From assembly GCA_022570795.1 (NCBI GenBank), contig JAKUDP010000007.1:310001-374000 (forward strand): a stretch of 64,000 bases of DNA, given 5' to 3'. The translations under genes were made by a program, and so were the position numbers. The stretch's first letter is position 1; every line of letters begins with the position of its first letter. Below, in pieces: positions 21,971 to 32,587 of the stretch. Under the pieces are notes generated by a model that was not told the DNA's origin, did no database searches, and saw nothing but the letters and a program-made list of their open reading frames with translations. This DNA comes from Sphaerulina vaccinii. Taxonomy: Eukaryota; Ascomycota; Dothideomycetes; Mycosphaerellales; Mycosphaerellaceae.

Positions 21971-22460
21971 TCACGCAAGGCTAGGCAGAGCTTTTGTACC
22001 GCCCACGGCGCATGGCTGGGTACTTGACCTGTACGGTAGTGCTTATGCAGATCGAGTCTTAGCTTACTTGCACGTCCGGCCTAAAGGTGAGGGTACATCA
22101 ACCATTACATTCGCCGAGTGCTCATTGATTGTTCTCGGCTGTCGCGTGTGCGCCATACAGTTCCGTCGAGTCAGTCAAGTCAGCATCGACACCTCTGGAC
22201 GCGTAAAGAACTTCTCATGATTGGCGCTGTTGTTTGTGCATCTTGCAGGCAACCTGCATCGGGCGACGGGACAACGACGCCACCGAAGTCAAAATGGCTG
22301 CAGCTGCCAAGTGTACGCATCTTTCTCATATTCTTTTGACAGACAACACGTCAAGAAGGCTTTTGACATTCTTGCAATACCACTGCTCATATCATCGTCT
22401 CTCGGCGCACATGGGTGTGCCAGTCATCAGAACTTTCGTTCTTCACAGCCTTGCAGGATT
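21971..22460. other. Intergenic, 490 bp
   Basis: Divergent promoter region between GPI-protein copy B and the pepsin-like gene. Only short overlapping frames lie here. Confidence 0.5.
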
Positions 22461-24274
22461 ATGAGGCTGCCGCACTTGCAGCTGATGGTCCTGTGGGCAG
22501 CATGTTGGCTCTGTGGCAGTATGTGACGATTGATCTTGAAACAGTCGCGCGAATTGAAGTGATGCAAGATGTCATGTCAACGTACCATTGGTCTGATCAC
22601 AAAATTAATTGTCAGTACGACACTGTGGTTCCGAGGTCACGATCGAGGTGCGATCAAGCTCGTAGCAGACCAGCTGTGCAGACCGCAGAGACTGCATCAT
22701 TCTGCTGTGAGTATTCAGCAACATTGGTGTGAGTGAAGCGCATGATGAACAACGTCACTATACCAGCTCCGCTCTCGTGGCAACCCTCGACACACTGGGA
22801 TGGTAACGATGGCCTCTGGAACACTTTCATGGTCGCAGCAGGTACTCCAGCACAACAATTCCGAGTTCTCCCAGCGACTGCAGAGCAAGGTCTCTGGGTT
22901 CCAGTGCCAGAAGGATGCACAATCGCATCACCAGACAATCCCGGATACTGTGGCTATTTGCGAGGCACCTTGCCATTCCAAGGCACGAACAGTTCTGGCT
23001 TCGCCACGAACGAGAGCACGACTTGGGACAACATCGGGATTTACACCTTGGACGATCAACAAGCCAAGCTCGGCTTTGGTGGCAATGGTCTGTTCGGCCT
23101 TGATACAGTCGGGCTCGTCGACGCTGGACTCAATAGTCCTGTATTATTGCCGAACCAGGTCGTCGCAGGCATTGCAGATCCAGCGTGGTGGCTGGGCTTC
23201 ATGGGCATTGGTCCGAAGCCTAGTAACTTCACCACGTTCAACGACAACGTTCCCAGCTTTCTCAGCACAATGGCCAATGTCACATCTCCAGTCATCTCCA
23301 GTCTATCATGGGCGTATACAGCAGGCGATTGGTACCGCAACCGATCTCAAGCATCATTGACTTTTGGAGGATATGATGCCAGTCGGATCGACAAGAGCAT
23401 CATCCTCCGCATGGGTGCAGACAACTCCAGACCGCTGCTTGTGGGACTGCAAAAGATTGTGGCTGAGAACACACAGAGTGGGACTGTCAATCTCCTTCCG
23501 ACGGGCACTTTGCACTTCGTGGACTCCACAGTTCCTCATATATGGCTTCCGGATGATGCCATTGCAGCCTTTGTCTCGGCCTTTGGCTTGACGTACGACA
23601 ACAGTACTGATTTGTATCTTGTCAACGATACGATGCGAGCCCGTAATTTGGAGCTCAATCCGACAGTGACCTTCGTCCTGGGCCAGCGAGCAAAGGAAGA
23701 TGGCACGGATACCACCAACATCGTGCTCAGCTACCAGGCTTTCGACATGAACGCATCCCATCCCTTCTACCAAACGCCGACATCTTACTTCCCAATTCGA
23801 AGGGCCGCGAATGACACTCAGTACACCATTGGCCGGACACTGCTCCAGGAAGCGTACGTTGTAGCTGACTTTGATCGGAGTAACTTCACTATTGGGCAGG
23901 CATTGTTTGACAACACTGGAAGTCAGTCCATTGTGGCTATAGAGCGGCCTGTGACAGCTGAGAGCAATAGCACAGTGGCCACAGGAAGTCGGTCTCTGGG
24001 ATTGAGCGGCGGCACTATTGGTGGCATCGTAGCCGGTGCGCTTATTGCCATCGTTCTAGTCGCATCAATCGTATGGGCTCTCCAGCGGCATCGCAGGAAG
24101 AAGGTGAAGCAATACAGTGCGGTACAGTCTGGCTCTGCACCTCATCAAGATGACTCTGCTTGGGCTGAGCATGAAGCGAAGGTCGATCCATTCGCATATC
24201 ACTCGCCATCAGGACAATTGGAGCTAAGTGGACAGCCAGATCCAGTAGAAGTGCATGGTGCGACTCACAAATGA
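22461..24274 (+). CDS. Pepsin-like (A1) membrane protein lacking catalytic DTG
   Basis: The secure part is 22742-24274, a fold-A1 protein: TIPAPLSWQPSTHWDGNDG, VAAGTPAQQFRVLPATAEQG, LGFMGIGPKPSNFT, SLTFGGYDASR, VDSTVPHIWLPDDA. A membrane helix (GGIVAGALIAIVLVASIVWA) and a basic/acidic cytoplasmic tail follow. Many N-glycosylation sequons are visible. The N-terminal DTG/S loop expected after the strand QFRVL is replaced by PATAEQG, so the first catalytic Asp is absent. VDST may represent the second site. An upstream ATG at 22461 encodes MRLPHLQLMVLWAACWLCG, a good signal peptide ending at donor GTATGT (22519). Joining to 22734 keeps phase, but the acceptor is weak. It is probably a surface pseudo-protease. 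Confidence 0.75.
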
Positions 24275-24405
24275 GGCACTCACGGCGTGCAGGAGATGCC
24301 TGCAGATGATGTTGGGGAAGTCGAAAGGCATGAGCTGTCGAACGGTGACCATCGCCAAACAACCTCGTAGATATGTAGACTTGTAGTCCGCGAAAACTTG
24401 ATCAC
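24275..24405. other. Short intergenic
   Basis: 3' flank of the pepsin-like gene; nothing else seen. Confidence 0.4.
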
Positions 24406-24687
24406 ATGGTGGTATTCAAAGGCAGAACGGATGCCGAGACAGCCTTCTGGACATTGATCGCAAAGTCGCAGCCAGGCCTAGGGTTGCAGTTCCTTCCTAA
24501 GAGATTACCGAAATGATACAGCGAGGAGCAGGTCCAAGGCTTTCTAGAGGAGATGCTGAAGTGCTTCGAGGTTACCGAGGAGGAGTATTGGGTTATGAGC
24601 GTTGTGACTGGGAGGTTCCACATTCCAGTGCCTGTTTATTTCTTGTTCCGGAAAAACGAGCATCGCAGTTGCCATGTTCCGCAGTAA
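24406..24687 (+). pseudogene. Small coding-like frame with one internal TGA
   Basis: From ATG 24406 the frame reads MVVFKGRTDAETAFWTLIAK, SQPGLGLQFLPKRLPK, then TGA at 24514-24516. It then continues in the same frame for 56 codons (EEQVQGFLEEMLKCFEVTEE, EYWVMSVVTGRFHIPVPVYF) to TAA at 24685-24687. Both halves have normal amino-acid composition and the second is strongly protein-like. A 39 bp intron ending ATACAG could remove the stop in phase, but its donor (GTTGCA) is poor. The candidates are a recent nonsense mutation, stop readthrough, or an unusually short intron. I recognise no family. Confidence 0.45.
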
Positions 24688-24887
24688 CAATTCCTTTGTT
24701 CCGAAATGTTTCGATCCTCGATCTCTAAACAGCTCCTCTTCCGGTAGCGAGCCACGCATCGGCCTAATTTTGAGCTCTCTCGTGAAATCAAAGTGTTGCA
24801 GTGCTCGTTCACTCGATCGGCCTTGATTTAGCGCCGCCCCAGAGAGCTGATACCACAAGTACCCATTTTCATTGGCATCCTTGGATC

Positions 24888-25692
24888 ATGGCCTACCAAA
24901 AGCTTGAAAATCAGTCCAAGCGAGGCCACCTACGACAACGCAGCAATCCATTCCTCGAAACAGGAAACGCCACGTCTCCAATCTCACCTCGCAGCAATAA
25001 GGATGACTGGATCGATCCGTTCGACGACAACACACACCACAAACGCCACATTTATCAACTTTGGTTGATACTTCGATACGTTGTCTTGAAGATTCTGCTG
25101 CCATTCTGCATAGTGCTCGTAGCGTTGAATGTCACCTCTACTGGAACGAGCAGAAGTGGTAACTTTGGCGACATCCAGTTGACATACGGGGATGATCCTC
25201 GCTACATGTCTTTGGACAAGAAGTATGACTTTCTGTGGCAGGAAGATATCAATCCAGGTCAAGGTCGGATACGATTACCGAAATATGGGACTTTAGGACC
25301 CACAGAGGCGGAGGAGGGTGTGATTGGGATGTGAGTATCCACTTATGCACGCAGAACCACGTCGTCGCTGACTGTATATGACCAGGTTCCATGGCCTTGA
25401 ATGCCTAGGCACGATGCGAATGGCCCTCCAGCGAGCGCATTATGGCGGACATATCGGTCTTGATGAGACGGAGGAGTCTCAACTCGCACCTTGCTTTTGG
25501 TATCTGCGGCAAGCGTTGATCTGTTATGCTGATGGAACAATTGAGCTTCCGAGGTTCGATAATGGCACTATGGGAAGTGGTAGTATCTCTGGGGTCACTG
25601 ATGTGAGGCAATGTCGATCGGCGGATAAGTTGAGGATACTGAAGAGCAAGTATGGCGTTGAAGATGCGTCAGAGAGACATATTGGCTTCTGA
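24888..25692 (+). CDS. UstYa-like (DUF3328) membrane protein with eroded motifs
   Basis: Exons 24888-25330 and 25386-25692 flank a 55 bp intron (GTGAGT...CCAG) and encode 249 residues. After a soluble N-terminus there is one membrane helix (YVVLKILLPFCIVLVALNV), then DPRYMSLDKKYDFLWQED and the paired UstYa motifs. UstYa proteins act in oxidation/cyclisation of fungal RiPPs and other metabolites through two HxxHC motifs. Here the first reads FHGLECLGTMR (His-to-Glu at the second His) and the second reads APCFWYLRQALICYADGTIE (first and second His lost). The fold context LRQ...C.AD.T is kept, so it is a family member with doubtful catalysis. No precursor-peptide gene is evident nearby. Confidence 0.8.
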
Positions 25693-26126
25693 TGATGCCG
25701 CCCTCCTGGACTGTGTTGGCGGAGAATATGTGGCCTGGAGAGCAGCGATGGAGCTTGATATTGTATTGCGATACATCGCTAGCTTGTGTTGTCGAAGCTT
25801 CTGTCAACGGATAATGGCTTGACTCTGTGCAAAGTTTTGGTTTGTTCATGCAGGACCATCCTGACAGTCTGAATGTCGCTCACGCTAGACCATCTTGCAT
25901 AGACGCGGTTGCTCATCTCTTGTGCTGCTATTTCATCTCCATGAACATTTCGAAGCCTTTCTTGTGGTGGGCTGTTGTGGCTGAACCTTCTCAGAAGGAT
26001 CGCCGAGGCTAAAGTTGTGACATCAGGCAGCTCCAGGCAGGATGTAGATCAGGCGTCCTGCCTCGAAGATATATAGAACAGTAGCATAATATCCATTGAA
26101 GCAGATCCCATTGCTCGCAACACAGC
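25693..26126. other. Intergenic, 434 bp
   Basis: Tandem spacer upstream of the F-box-like gene; nothing recognisable. Confidence 0.5.
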
Positions 26127-27662
26127 ATGGCACGATTGATAGACCTTTCCGACGACATCTTACTCCTCATCATTGACCAGCTCCAGGCACCGGCTCGCGA
26201 TTTCGATGAGAAGCATCCACTTCTGGAATTGGCGCAAACCTGCCGGAGGTTGAGTCGTATGGCAATAGCGGCACTCTACAAGACTGTAGCTGTTCGAGGT
26301 ATCGAGACGACATTGGGACCATTGCTAAGTCATCTAGCCGATGACGAGACTCTTGCGCGTTCTGTCGACGTTCTCGAGTGCCATCTTGGACCATTCGAAT
26401 ATACCAACAGCGAGAATGGTTACCAGCTTGTCCCTCGAGGCAGTCGCGATCATTGGGCTGTATCTAACAACTGGGAGGACCTAGAGGAAGGATCAGGTCG
26501 GTCGCGCGAAGAGGCGATGTTCACCAGGACTGCTCGATTGTGTCCGAACATTGTCCACTTGCGAGTGCCTGCCGATCTAGCTTGGTGGCAAAATTGTGCC
26601 CTGTTCTCCAAGGAATCCCGATGGGAACGTCTTGAAAGTGTGCACATCGGTGAGTCTTGTATGTTCCCTAGGTGTAATTCGACTCTGATCGACAATGGTA
26701 GCATACGAGTATGATGTCGAAGGGGAGGGAGACTTCGACGCTCCACTATTGCATCAGCTTGCTTCTCCGGGCTTGGATCTCCAGAACCTCAAGCGACTTC
26801 GATATGACGCAATCAACATCAACTACATCGATGAACATGACCATACTCAGCAGTCCAGACATTTGGATATCAAATGCCTTGAGCTCCGAGACGCCGTGGA
26901 TGACCATCACCGCGGTGAATGGGCCACGGCGTACACACTACTAAACCTCTGCAAGGGCCTTGAGGAATTCCATCTCGAGATAAGGAATACCGATGTGTAG
27001 GTGACCTAGCCAATTGACTCATGTTGCGAGCACCAGCTGACCAATCCTGCAGAAAGAACATGTTCGATAGCCGTGATTATCTGCTTGAGCGAGTTGAGGA
27101 ACACAGCGCAACCTTGAAGATTCTTTCGATCGACACATGTCCCCAGGAGCCACTGACCGACGTCGATGGCTGGCCAAACGATCGAGACGGCACTCCAGAT
27201 CCAGGAGAAGCTTGGAATTTCTCGGGATTCCAGTGTCTGCGGGAGCTTGAGATATCCTTGCCGATGTTCTTTGACACGATCTTTGTGCGCAAATATATCG
27301 ATGAAGCCTCCGATGGAACTACCGATGCCGACCCTAGGTGCTGCGATGTAGAAGGGAATTACGGAGATGGCTTTCACCATACGCTCAGTAATGGTCTGCC
27401 ATCCTCCTTGCGGAAGCTCACGGTCTTGGTAGAGGGGGTCTATCAGCTGTGGGCAATAGAAGACCCGCTGAAGACATTGGTGGAATGTCGAGCTGCGAAG
27501 TTCCCAATGCTGGAAAGCGTCATTATCGACGTCCGAGCCTCACTCGATTCGGGCCTACTAGCTTCCGGCTTGAGGGACTTTCTCCGCTCAGCCTTTGCTG
27601 AATTATCGATAGATGTCGGACAGATCGAGCCGAGATGGATGGTGCATATCAGCTTTGATTGA
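26127..27662 (+). CDS. F-box-like protein
   Basis: Three exons (26127-26649, 26702-26996, 27053-27662) with introns of 52 bp (GTGAGT...GTAG) and 56 bp (GTAGGT...GCAG) join in phase to give 475 residues. The N-terminus, RLIDLSDDILLLIIDQL then LLELAQTCRRLSRMAIAALY, is a typical fungal F-box (L-P-x-D-I/L, a hydrophobic helix and a late LYK). The remainder alternates Leu-rich strands (LESVHIG, LKRLRYDA, LKILSID, LRELEIS, LRKLTVLVEGV, LESVIIDV) in the manner of irregular LRR repeats. Such proteins usually act as substrate adaptors in SCF ubiquitin ligases; the target is unknown. All splice signals and phases agree, so the structure is fairly secure. Confidence 0.8.
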
Positions 27663-28213
27663 GCTGGAGTGGCGCTGTAGGTAGTCACATAGCATAACCT
27701 GTGTAAGGCATGTATCGCGCTCAGCATTCAGTCTAACTTGTGACTGTCCAAAGAATCGTCGACCATGACACGCGTGGCAGGAAGATGGAGTAGAAGAAGT
27801 TGTCGATGAAGTGAACGAGAGGACGAGAGGAAGGAGCCAAGCCACAGTTCCTTAGCGTGCCGGCAACTTCCTCGCGGCCTTGATTCTTCGCCGCAGATGG
27901 AGTCACATCACAGTTACAATCATACCAGTTTCGCAGCAGCCTTAGACCAGACCTCATTTCATCAAGGTACGTTTCTCTCTCATCAACACCATCTCACCAT
28001 GTTATCCACTACATCTGTGGCAACATGCTATACCGTATACCGGGACAGCGAGTGCCTCTCGACTCATGGCCTGCACCACAACAGTAAGTTCTTTTCAGCT
28101 GATGTGAACACAGATTAAGAGCCACAAGCTCGCCTCGCTACGCCTGGAAACTGTACCAATACAGACAGAGTAGACCAGTTCTAGCCGTGTGGCTGCTGAG
28201 ATAATTGCCCACA
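27663..28213. other. Intergenic with possible 5' leader
   Basis: Spacer upstream of the Spt10-like gene. A short plus-strand frame at 27897-28118 includes MLSTTSVATCYTVYRDSECL and runs into a GTAAGT donor near 28084. This could be a spliced leader exon or upstream reading frame of the Spt10-like transcript. Not confirmed. Confidence 0.35.
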
Positions 28214-29770
28214 ATGCCGGCGATGCTGGACGACCCTACGAGCCCGGCGATATATCGCGTCTCTGGCCAACAACCATTTCCCGAACCGTATGGTCAACTT
28301 CCACACGAGATCTCGCCTAAACAGGTCATACTTCGTGATCGAACCACGACCGCCACACTTGTGCCTTTCTCATCCCCGAACCAGGTACCTCCGCACTTGA
28401 CAGCTTATCTATGCGAACTGCTGAACCGCGAAATTGAAAAGGGCGACACGTACCCAATGCTGAATGGACTAGCGTTGTCCTCCTTTGCACCTTACTGGTT
28501 TGCCAACTTTGGCGCTATCATGGTTGTTGGAGACATCTCAAGTCCCGAAGAAGTGGTGCGCATGGAGCAAGAAGGTGTGGACTGGGCAAAGAGCTGCCTG
28601 GGCAGCTTTTATATCAAGCCGAATTACCCAGGTCGCAGCAGTCATGTCTGCAATGGTGGCTTCCTCGTCACTGATGGCGCCCGCAATCGTGGTGTTGGCA
28701 GACTTATGGGAGAAGGGTACCTGGAGTGGGCACCGAAACTTGGCTATACATACTCCATGTTCAACCTTGTGTACGAGACGAACCAGGCATCTCTACGTAT
28801 CTGGGACGCTCTCGGATTCAAGAGGATCGGGAGAGTCAAGGGCGCTGGCAATCTCAAGAGTTATCCAGATACCATGATTGATGCGATCATCTTTGGCCGA
28901 GAGCTCGGAGGCGAGAACGAGGAGTACCAGAGTGAGGAGCGCTTCGACAAGATCCGCTACTATCTGAAGACGGGCTCCTACCCAATTGGCTCCGATCGGG
29001 CTGAGAAGTCGAGGCTACGATCTGCTGCAACACACTACAGGCTGATCACTGCGAATGGAGAAGAAGACAAACTTATGCTCAAAGGTAAAGAAGTCGTCTC
29101 TGATCCACATAAGCAATACGACATCGCCCGAGCAATGCACGCTCAGACACATGGTGGCATCAACAAGACTACTGCTGGTATTGCCGAGAGGTACCATTGG
29201 GTGCGCATCAAAGAGACCGTCAGTGCTGCGATCAGAGATTGCGCTGAATGCAAAGAGTCTTTGACGCCGAAGCATATAGGTGCTATGCCATCTGCAGCTG
29301 GAGGCGCGAGTGGTCGTCGTGGACCCCTTCCAGGCCTCAAGAAGGGTGCTACTGGGCCGTTGCGCCAGATAGTGACTGCCAGTCCAGATGTTCCCATGGC
29401 CAACGCTGTTGCAGGCGCATCCTCGAGCGGCCCAAGTCAAGCAGAACATCGCTTAGACCGGAGTGACGAGCAACAGATCTCTCGGCAATTAGGTCAAGAA
29501 CTCCATCAACACGCTGCGCCGACTGCTCAGATGAGTGGCATAGTGGATTACCAAGACGGATCAGGCGCCAATTACGGCGATATAGGGCCTGTCGATCCCC
29601 AACTTATGTGGCAGCACGATCACAACATGCAAATTGACGGCGTTGACAAGACTGGAGTTACTGAAGAGGAAGGCGAAGCGAATCTTCGAGAGGCATTGGG
29701 TGTTCATGCCATGAGCAACGAGATATCGTCCTACCTGGGAGACGCAGCACAACGACAGGCAAACCATTAG
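28214..29770 (+). CDS. Spt10-like histone acetyltransferase with integrase-type zinc finger
   Basis: ATG 28214 (MPAMLDDPTSPAIYRVSG) opens a 518-residue frame. Residues ~95-235 form a GNAT acetyltransferase fold: GGFLVTDGARNRGVGRLMGE is the acetyl-CoA loop and NQASLRIWDALGFKRIGRV the C-terminal motif. About 70 residues later comes MHAQTHGG...RDCAEC, an H-x3-H...C-x2-C finger of the retroviral-integrase type. Yeast Spt10 combines the same two modules and binds histone gene promoters, so this is a likely functional homologue acting in the nucleus. The C-terminal third is low-complexity. The TAG stop at 29768 is followed in frame by coding-like sequence (see findings). Confidence 0.82.
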   Translation: MPAMLDDPTSPAIYRVSGQQPFPEPYGQLPHEISPKQVILRDRTTTATLVPFSSPNQVPPHLTAYLCELLNREIEKGDTYPMLNGLALSSFAPYWFANFGAIMVVGDISSPEEVVRMEQEGVDWAKSCLGSFYIKPNYPGRSSHVCNGGFLVTDGARNRGVGRLMGEGYLEWAPKLGYTYSMFNLVYETNQASLRIWDALGFKRIGRVKGAGNLKSYPDTMIDAIIFGRELGGENEEYQSEERFDKIRYYLKTGSYPIGSDRAEKSRLRSAATHYRLITANGEEDKLMLKGKEVVSDPHKQYDIARAMHAQTHGGINKTTAGIAERYHWVRIKETVSAAIRDCAECKESLTPKHIGAMPSAAGGASGRRGPLPGLKKGATGPLRQIVTASPDVPMANAVAGASSSGPSQAEHRLDRSDEQQISRQLGQELHQHAAPTAQMSGIVDYQDGSGANYGDIGPVDPQLMWQHDHNMQIDGVDKTGVTEEEGEANLREALGVHAMSNEISSYLGDAAQRQANH

Positions 29771-30455
29771 GAACAGTCTGACTCTAGTGATGCTCGCCTC
29801 GCCGCGACTGCGCAGATGGCCCTTGAGGATATGGGCACTCGCACCTAGATCGGTGACATTCATGCTCTCTCCGCATCGATTGTCGACCGCGCTACTGCAA
29901 TCGCGGTCGTGTCAACAAGCTAGCTGCTCAAGCGAGTGGAGAAGATCTCGGCGCGACGCAGCTCGAGACGGCCATGATCCCAGTAGGTCCTGGAACGTGC
30001 TAGACGTTGCCCGGACAGAAGAAGTAGGATGGTAGAGGATCATCGACAGGCACGTATGACATCCATTCACTGCAACATGAACAATGAGTCGAGCTATGCT
30101 CACTCAAACGCGAAGCTCGTTTCATCATTTCACTCTAGCTGGCTTAGCCTATCTTTTGTGGCCACTTGAGCTCATTATTCACTTCCAACCCATTGCTTGA
30201 GCATGACCTCATTCACGTTGCTCACTTCTATAGTTCACTCCTTTCCAAGTGTTCGCTGGCCGCGCTTAATGCTTTAGTCAATTGGCAACGACTCTTGCGA
30301 CCACATCTTCTGGCAACACTCTCTGGCTGGCAACAAACACCGAGCCAACAGCATCGGCCACCACACCCACACAGTTCCAGCACCCTGTTTCAGAAAAAGG
30401 CAGCAAGCCCAGGCACTACTCCGCGCAAGCACAGCCACTAAGCCAACTAGCGACG
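29771..30455. other. Intergenic; possible decayed 3' extension of the Spt10-like gene
   Basis: Directly after the TAG the same frame reads EQSDSSDARLAATAQMALED and reaches a second TAG. It then gives IGDIHALSASIVDRATAIAV before a third stop. The remainder is the BTB1 promoter and leader, without another gene. Confidence 0.4.
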
Positions 30456-31232
30456 ATGGCAGACGCAAAGGATCTCCGAACACTGCCTGGAGAAGGAGTC
30501 AGGTGAGACTGCCAGACAAGCGGTGTCCGCAGACTTGGAACACTACTGACTGTGACTAGAGTCAGCGAGCCAGGCGTCATCACTTTCTTCATTGGACCCG
30601 AACGCGATGAGTTTATAGTGCACGCCAGGGTCTTGGAAGCTCGTGGACATCTCCCGGATGGTCTAGGATGTGTGCTTCCCGACGTCACTTTTGCGGGATT
30701 TACATGCTACGCCGAGTATCTGTACTCAGGGAGATTCACAAACACTGGTGGGGACGATGTGCAAGCACAGTGGCAAATGTTCGCCGAGCTCTACTTCCTC
30801 GCACAGAAGCTGCACGATACAGCTCTCCAGGACGCTGCAGTCAGCACTATACTCGGCATCAGAAATGCTGAGTACATCGATGATGATCGCTACCTGCCAG
30901 ATATCGACACGATCGAAGTGGTGTATAAGAGCAGTGGAAAGAACTCCAAGCTGAGGAAGCTCTTCGTCGACATGTTCCTCTGGGATGCGGATCACGACGA
31001 AGTTGATGCGGATGGGCTCATACTCGATCTCGAGAACATGCCCAATGCATTCGTGAACGATGTAATCCGGGCTTCGTTCAAGGCAATGCGTAGCGGCGGT
31101 CTGCCTCGCGGATTGCCAGAAAGTGTCAGCTGCTGTGACTACCACGAGCACGAGAGAGGCACAGCCTGCAACAACAGAAAGCGGAAGAGAGCTGCAGACG
31201 ACATTGGAGGGAAGTCGAACGACGACGACTGA
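30456..31232 (+). CDS. BTB/POZ protein 1 of a four-gene array
   Basis: Exon 1 (30456-30502, 47 nt, MADAKDLRTLPGEGVR) and exon 2 (30560-31232) flank a 57 bp intron (GTGAGA...CTAG) in phase 2, giving 239 residues. A BTB fold follows: VITFFIGPERDEFIVHARVL, LPDVTFAGFTCYAEYLYSG, then helices of the BTB C-terminal half (FAELYFLAQKLHD). A shared fungal tail has SKLRKLFVDMFLW and CCDYHEHERGTAC, then a basic KRKR nuclear-localisation-like stretch. BTB domains mediate dimerisation and Cullin-3 binding; the partner is unknown. The intron phase and CDYHEH motif recur in the next three genes. Confidence 0.8.
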
Positions 31233-31835
31233 GGCACCAAGGCGCACTACAGGCAGTGATAAGCACTCGCAGTCTCAATGGAGAACAGCGTCGATTGTGG
31301 CGCACAAGGGCTATTCGTCAGAAAGGACAAAGTCCTGGCTCTACAGATTCGAAGCACATGGATCAAGGCGAGACTGGTCACTGAGACGGGGCGGACCACT
31401 CCAGTATGGGCTTCGGAGGTCATGGAGCTGGGACCCGAGTGCCACAGATCACAGGAATGCAGCAAAGGCGATAGAGCGAAGATATGCGACTGCACCTCAT
31501 GGTCATGGAGATAGAGCAGGGCGAGGTCCATAAAGCATGACTAGTCCCTTGTTACCAAGGTATGCGATTCACCTCTTCATAGGAAGCTCACGTGCCGTAG
31601 GGACGAAAGCGACACCAGTCACAGAAATTCGATCTCTCACTTCTCGTCCTCACTTCATGAGCACGGCGTATACTGCTGCGGACCTACACACGCGATTCGC
31701 GTCGATTGCCTTCATCTCGATCTACGCACAACACAAGAACACCCCGCCACTTCAATTCAACGTGCACACATCTGCGACAACGTTCCGACACTACAAACAA
31801 ATCGTACCACACATATCGTGGACAAGAGCGACATC
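31233..31835. other. Intergenic, 603 bp
   Basis: Spacer between BTB1 and BTB2. Overlapping short frames have no support; it presumably holds the BTB2 promoter. Confidence 0.5.
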
Positions 31836-32587
31836 ATGGTCCTGCAAGACGAGCATCCGAGGTCAACCATCGACTGACCACTGTAATATGTTTGCGCTAA
31901 TCTTGCACCAGAATCGAGGGCGACATCGTCACAATCAAAGTCGGCAAGCCATCGGTAACGGAACGCCAGCATTTCCACATCCACAAGAGTTTGCTTGAGA
32001 ACAGATCGCCCGTACTCCGCCGAACCTTCGAGGACTCTGAGAACAACGAGAAGATCAAACTTCACTACCCAGCACTCGAGCCCGAGCCATTCGACCACTA
32101 TGTCCAGTACATCTACACTGGTAGGCTGCCTGTGCCAGAGAAGACTTGCGCCAATGACTATACGACACTCATCATGTTCTACCTTGTGGCATTGGAATTG
32201 GAGGACACGCTGGCAATGGACGACGCTATCAGCGCCATTCTGACTGAGCACACCGTCGATGGCTTGGGCATGCCTGCTCTTCTGCCGGATATCATCACTG
32301 CATATGGATCAACAGAGAAGGGCTCGAAGCTTCGAAAGCTGCTTGTAGACATGCAGATCTGGGCCAACGAGGGCGACCCAATCTTTGTGCACGACTTGGG
32401 CGAGAGCTATCATCGCAGCTACGTGTCCTTTCTGCATGATCTGTCGACTGCTTCACTGGCGTACATTCGCGGCACAAACGAATGCAATGCTGTAGATTTT
32501 GAGGAGGTAGAGTACTGCGACTATCATGAGCACGGAGAGGATGCAGCGTGCCCAAAGCGAGGTCTGGCGCTGAGACATGATGTCTGA
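31836..32587 (+). CDS. BTB/POZ protein 2
   Basis: A 26 nt exon 1 (31836-31861, MVLQDEHPR) is joined by a 50 bp intron (31862-31911, branch GCTAATC, acceptor CCAG, phase 2) to exon 2 ending at TGA 32585-32587, for 233 residues. The BTB core is GDIVTIKVGKPSVTERQHFH, IHKSLLENRSPVLRRTF and FDHYVQYIYTGRLPVP. The shared tail has SKLRKLLVDMQIW and YCDYHEHGEDAAC. The donor (GTCAAC) is non-consensus, but phase and the paralogues support it. The reading frame stays open for 62 further codons after the TGA (see findings), so the native protein may have been longer, with an acidic, coiled-coil-like end as in BTB3. Confidence 0.75.
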
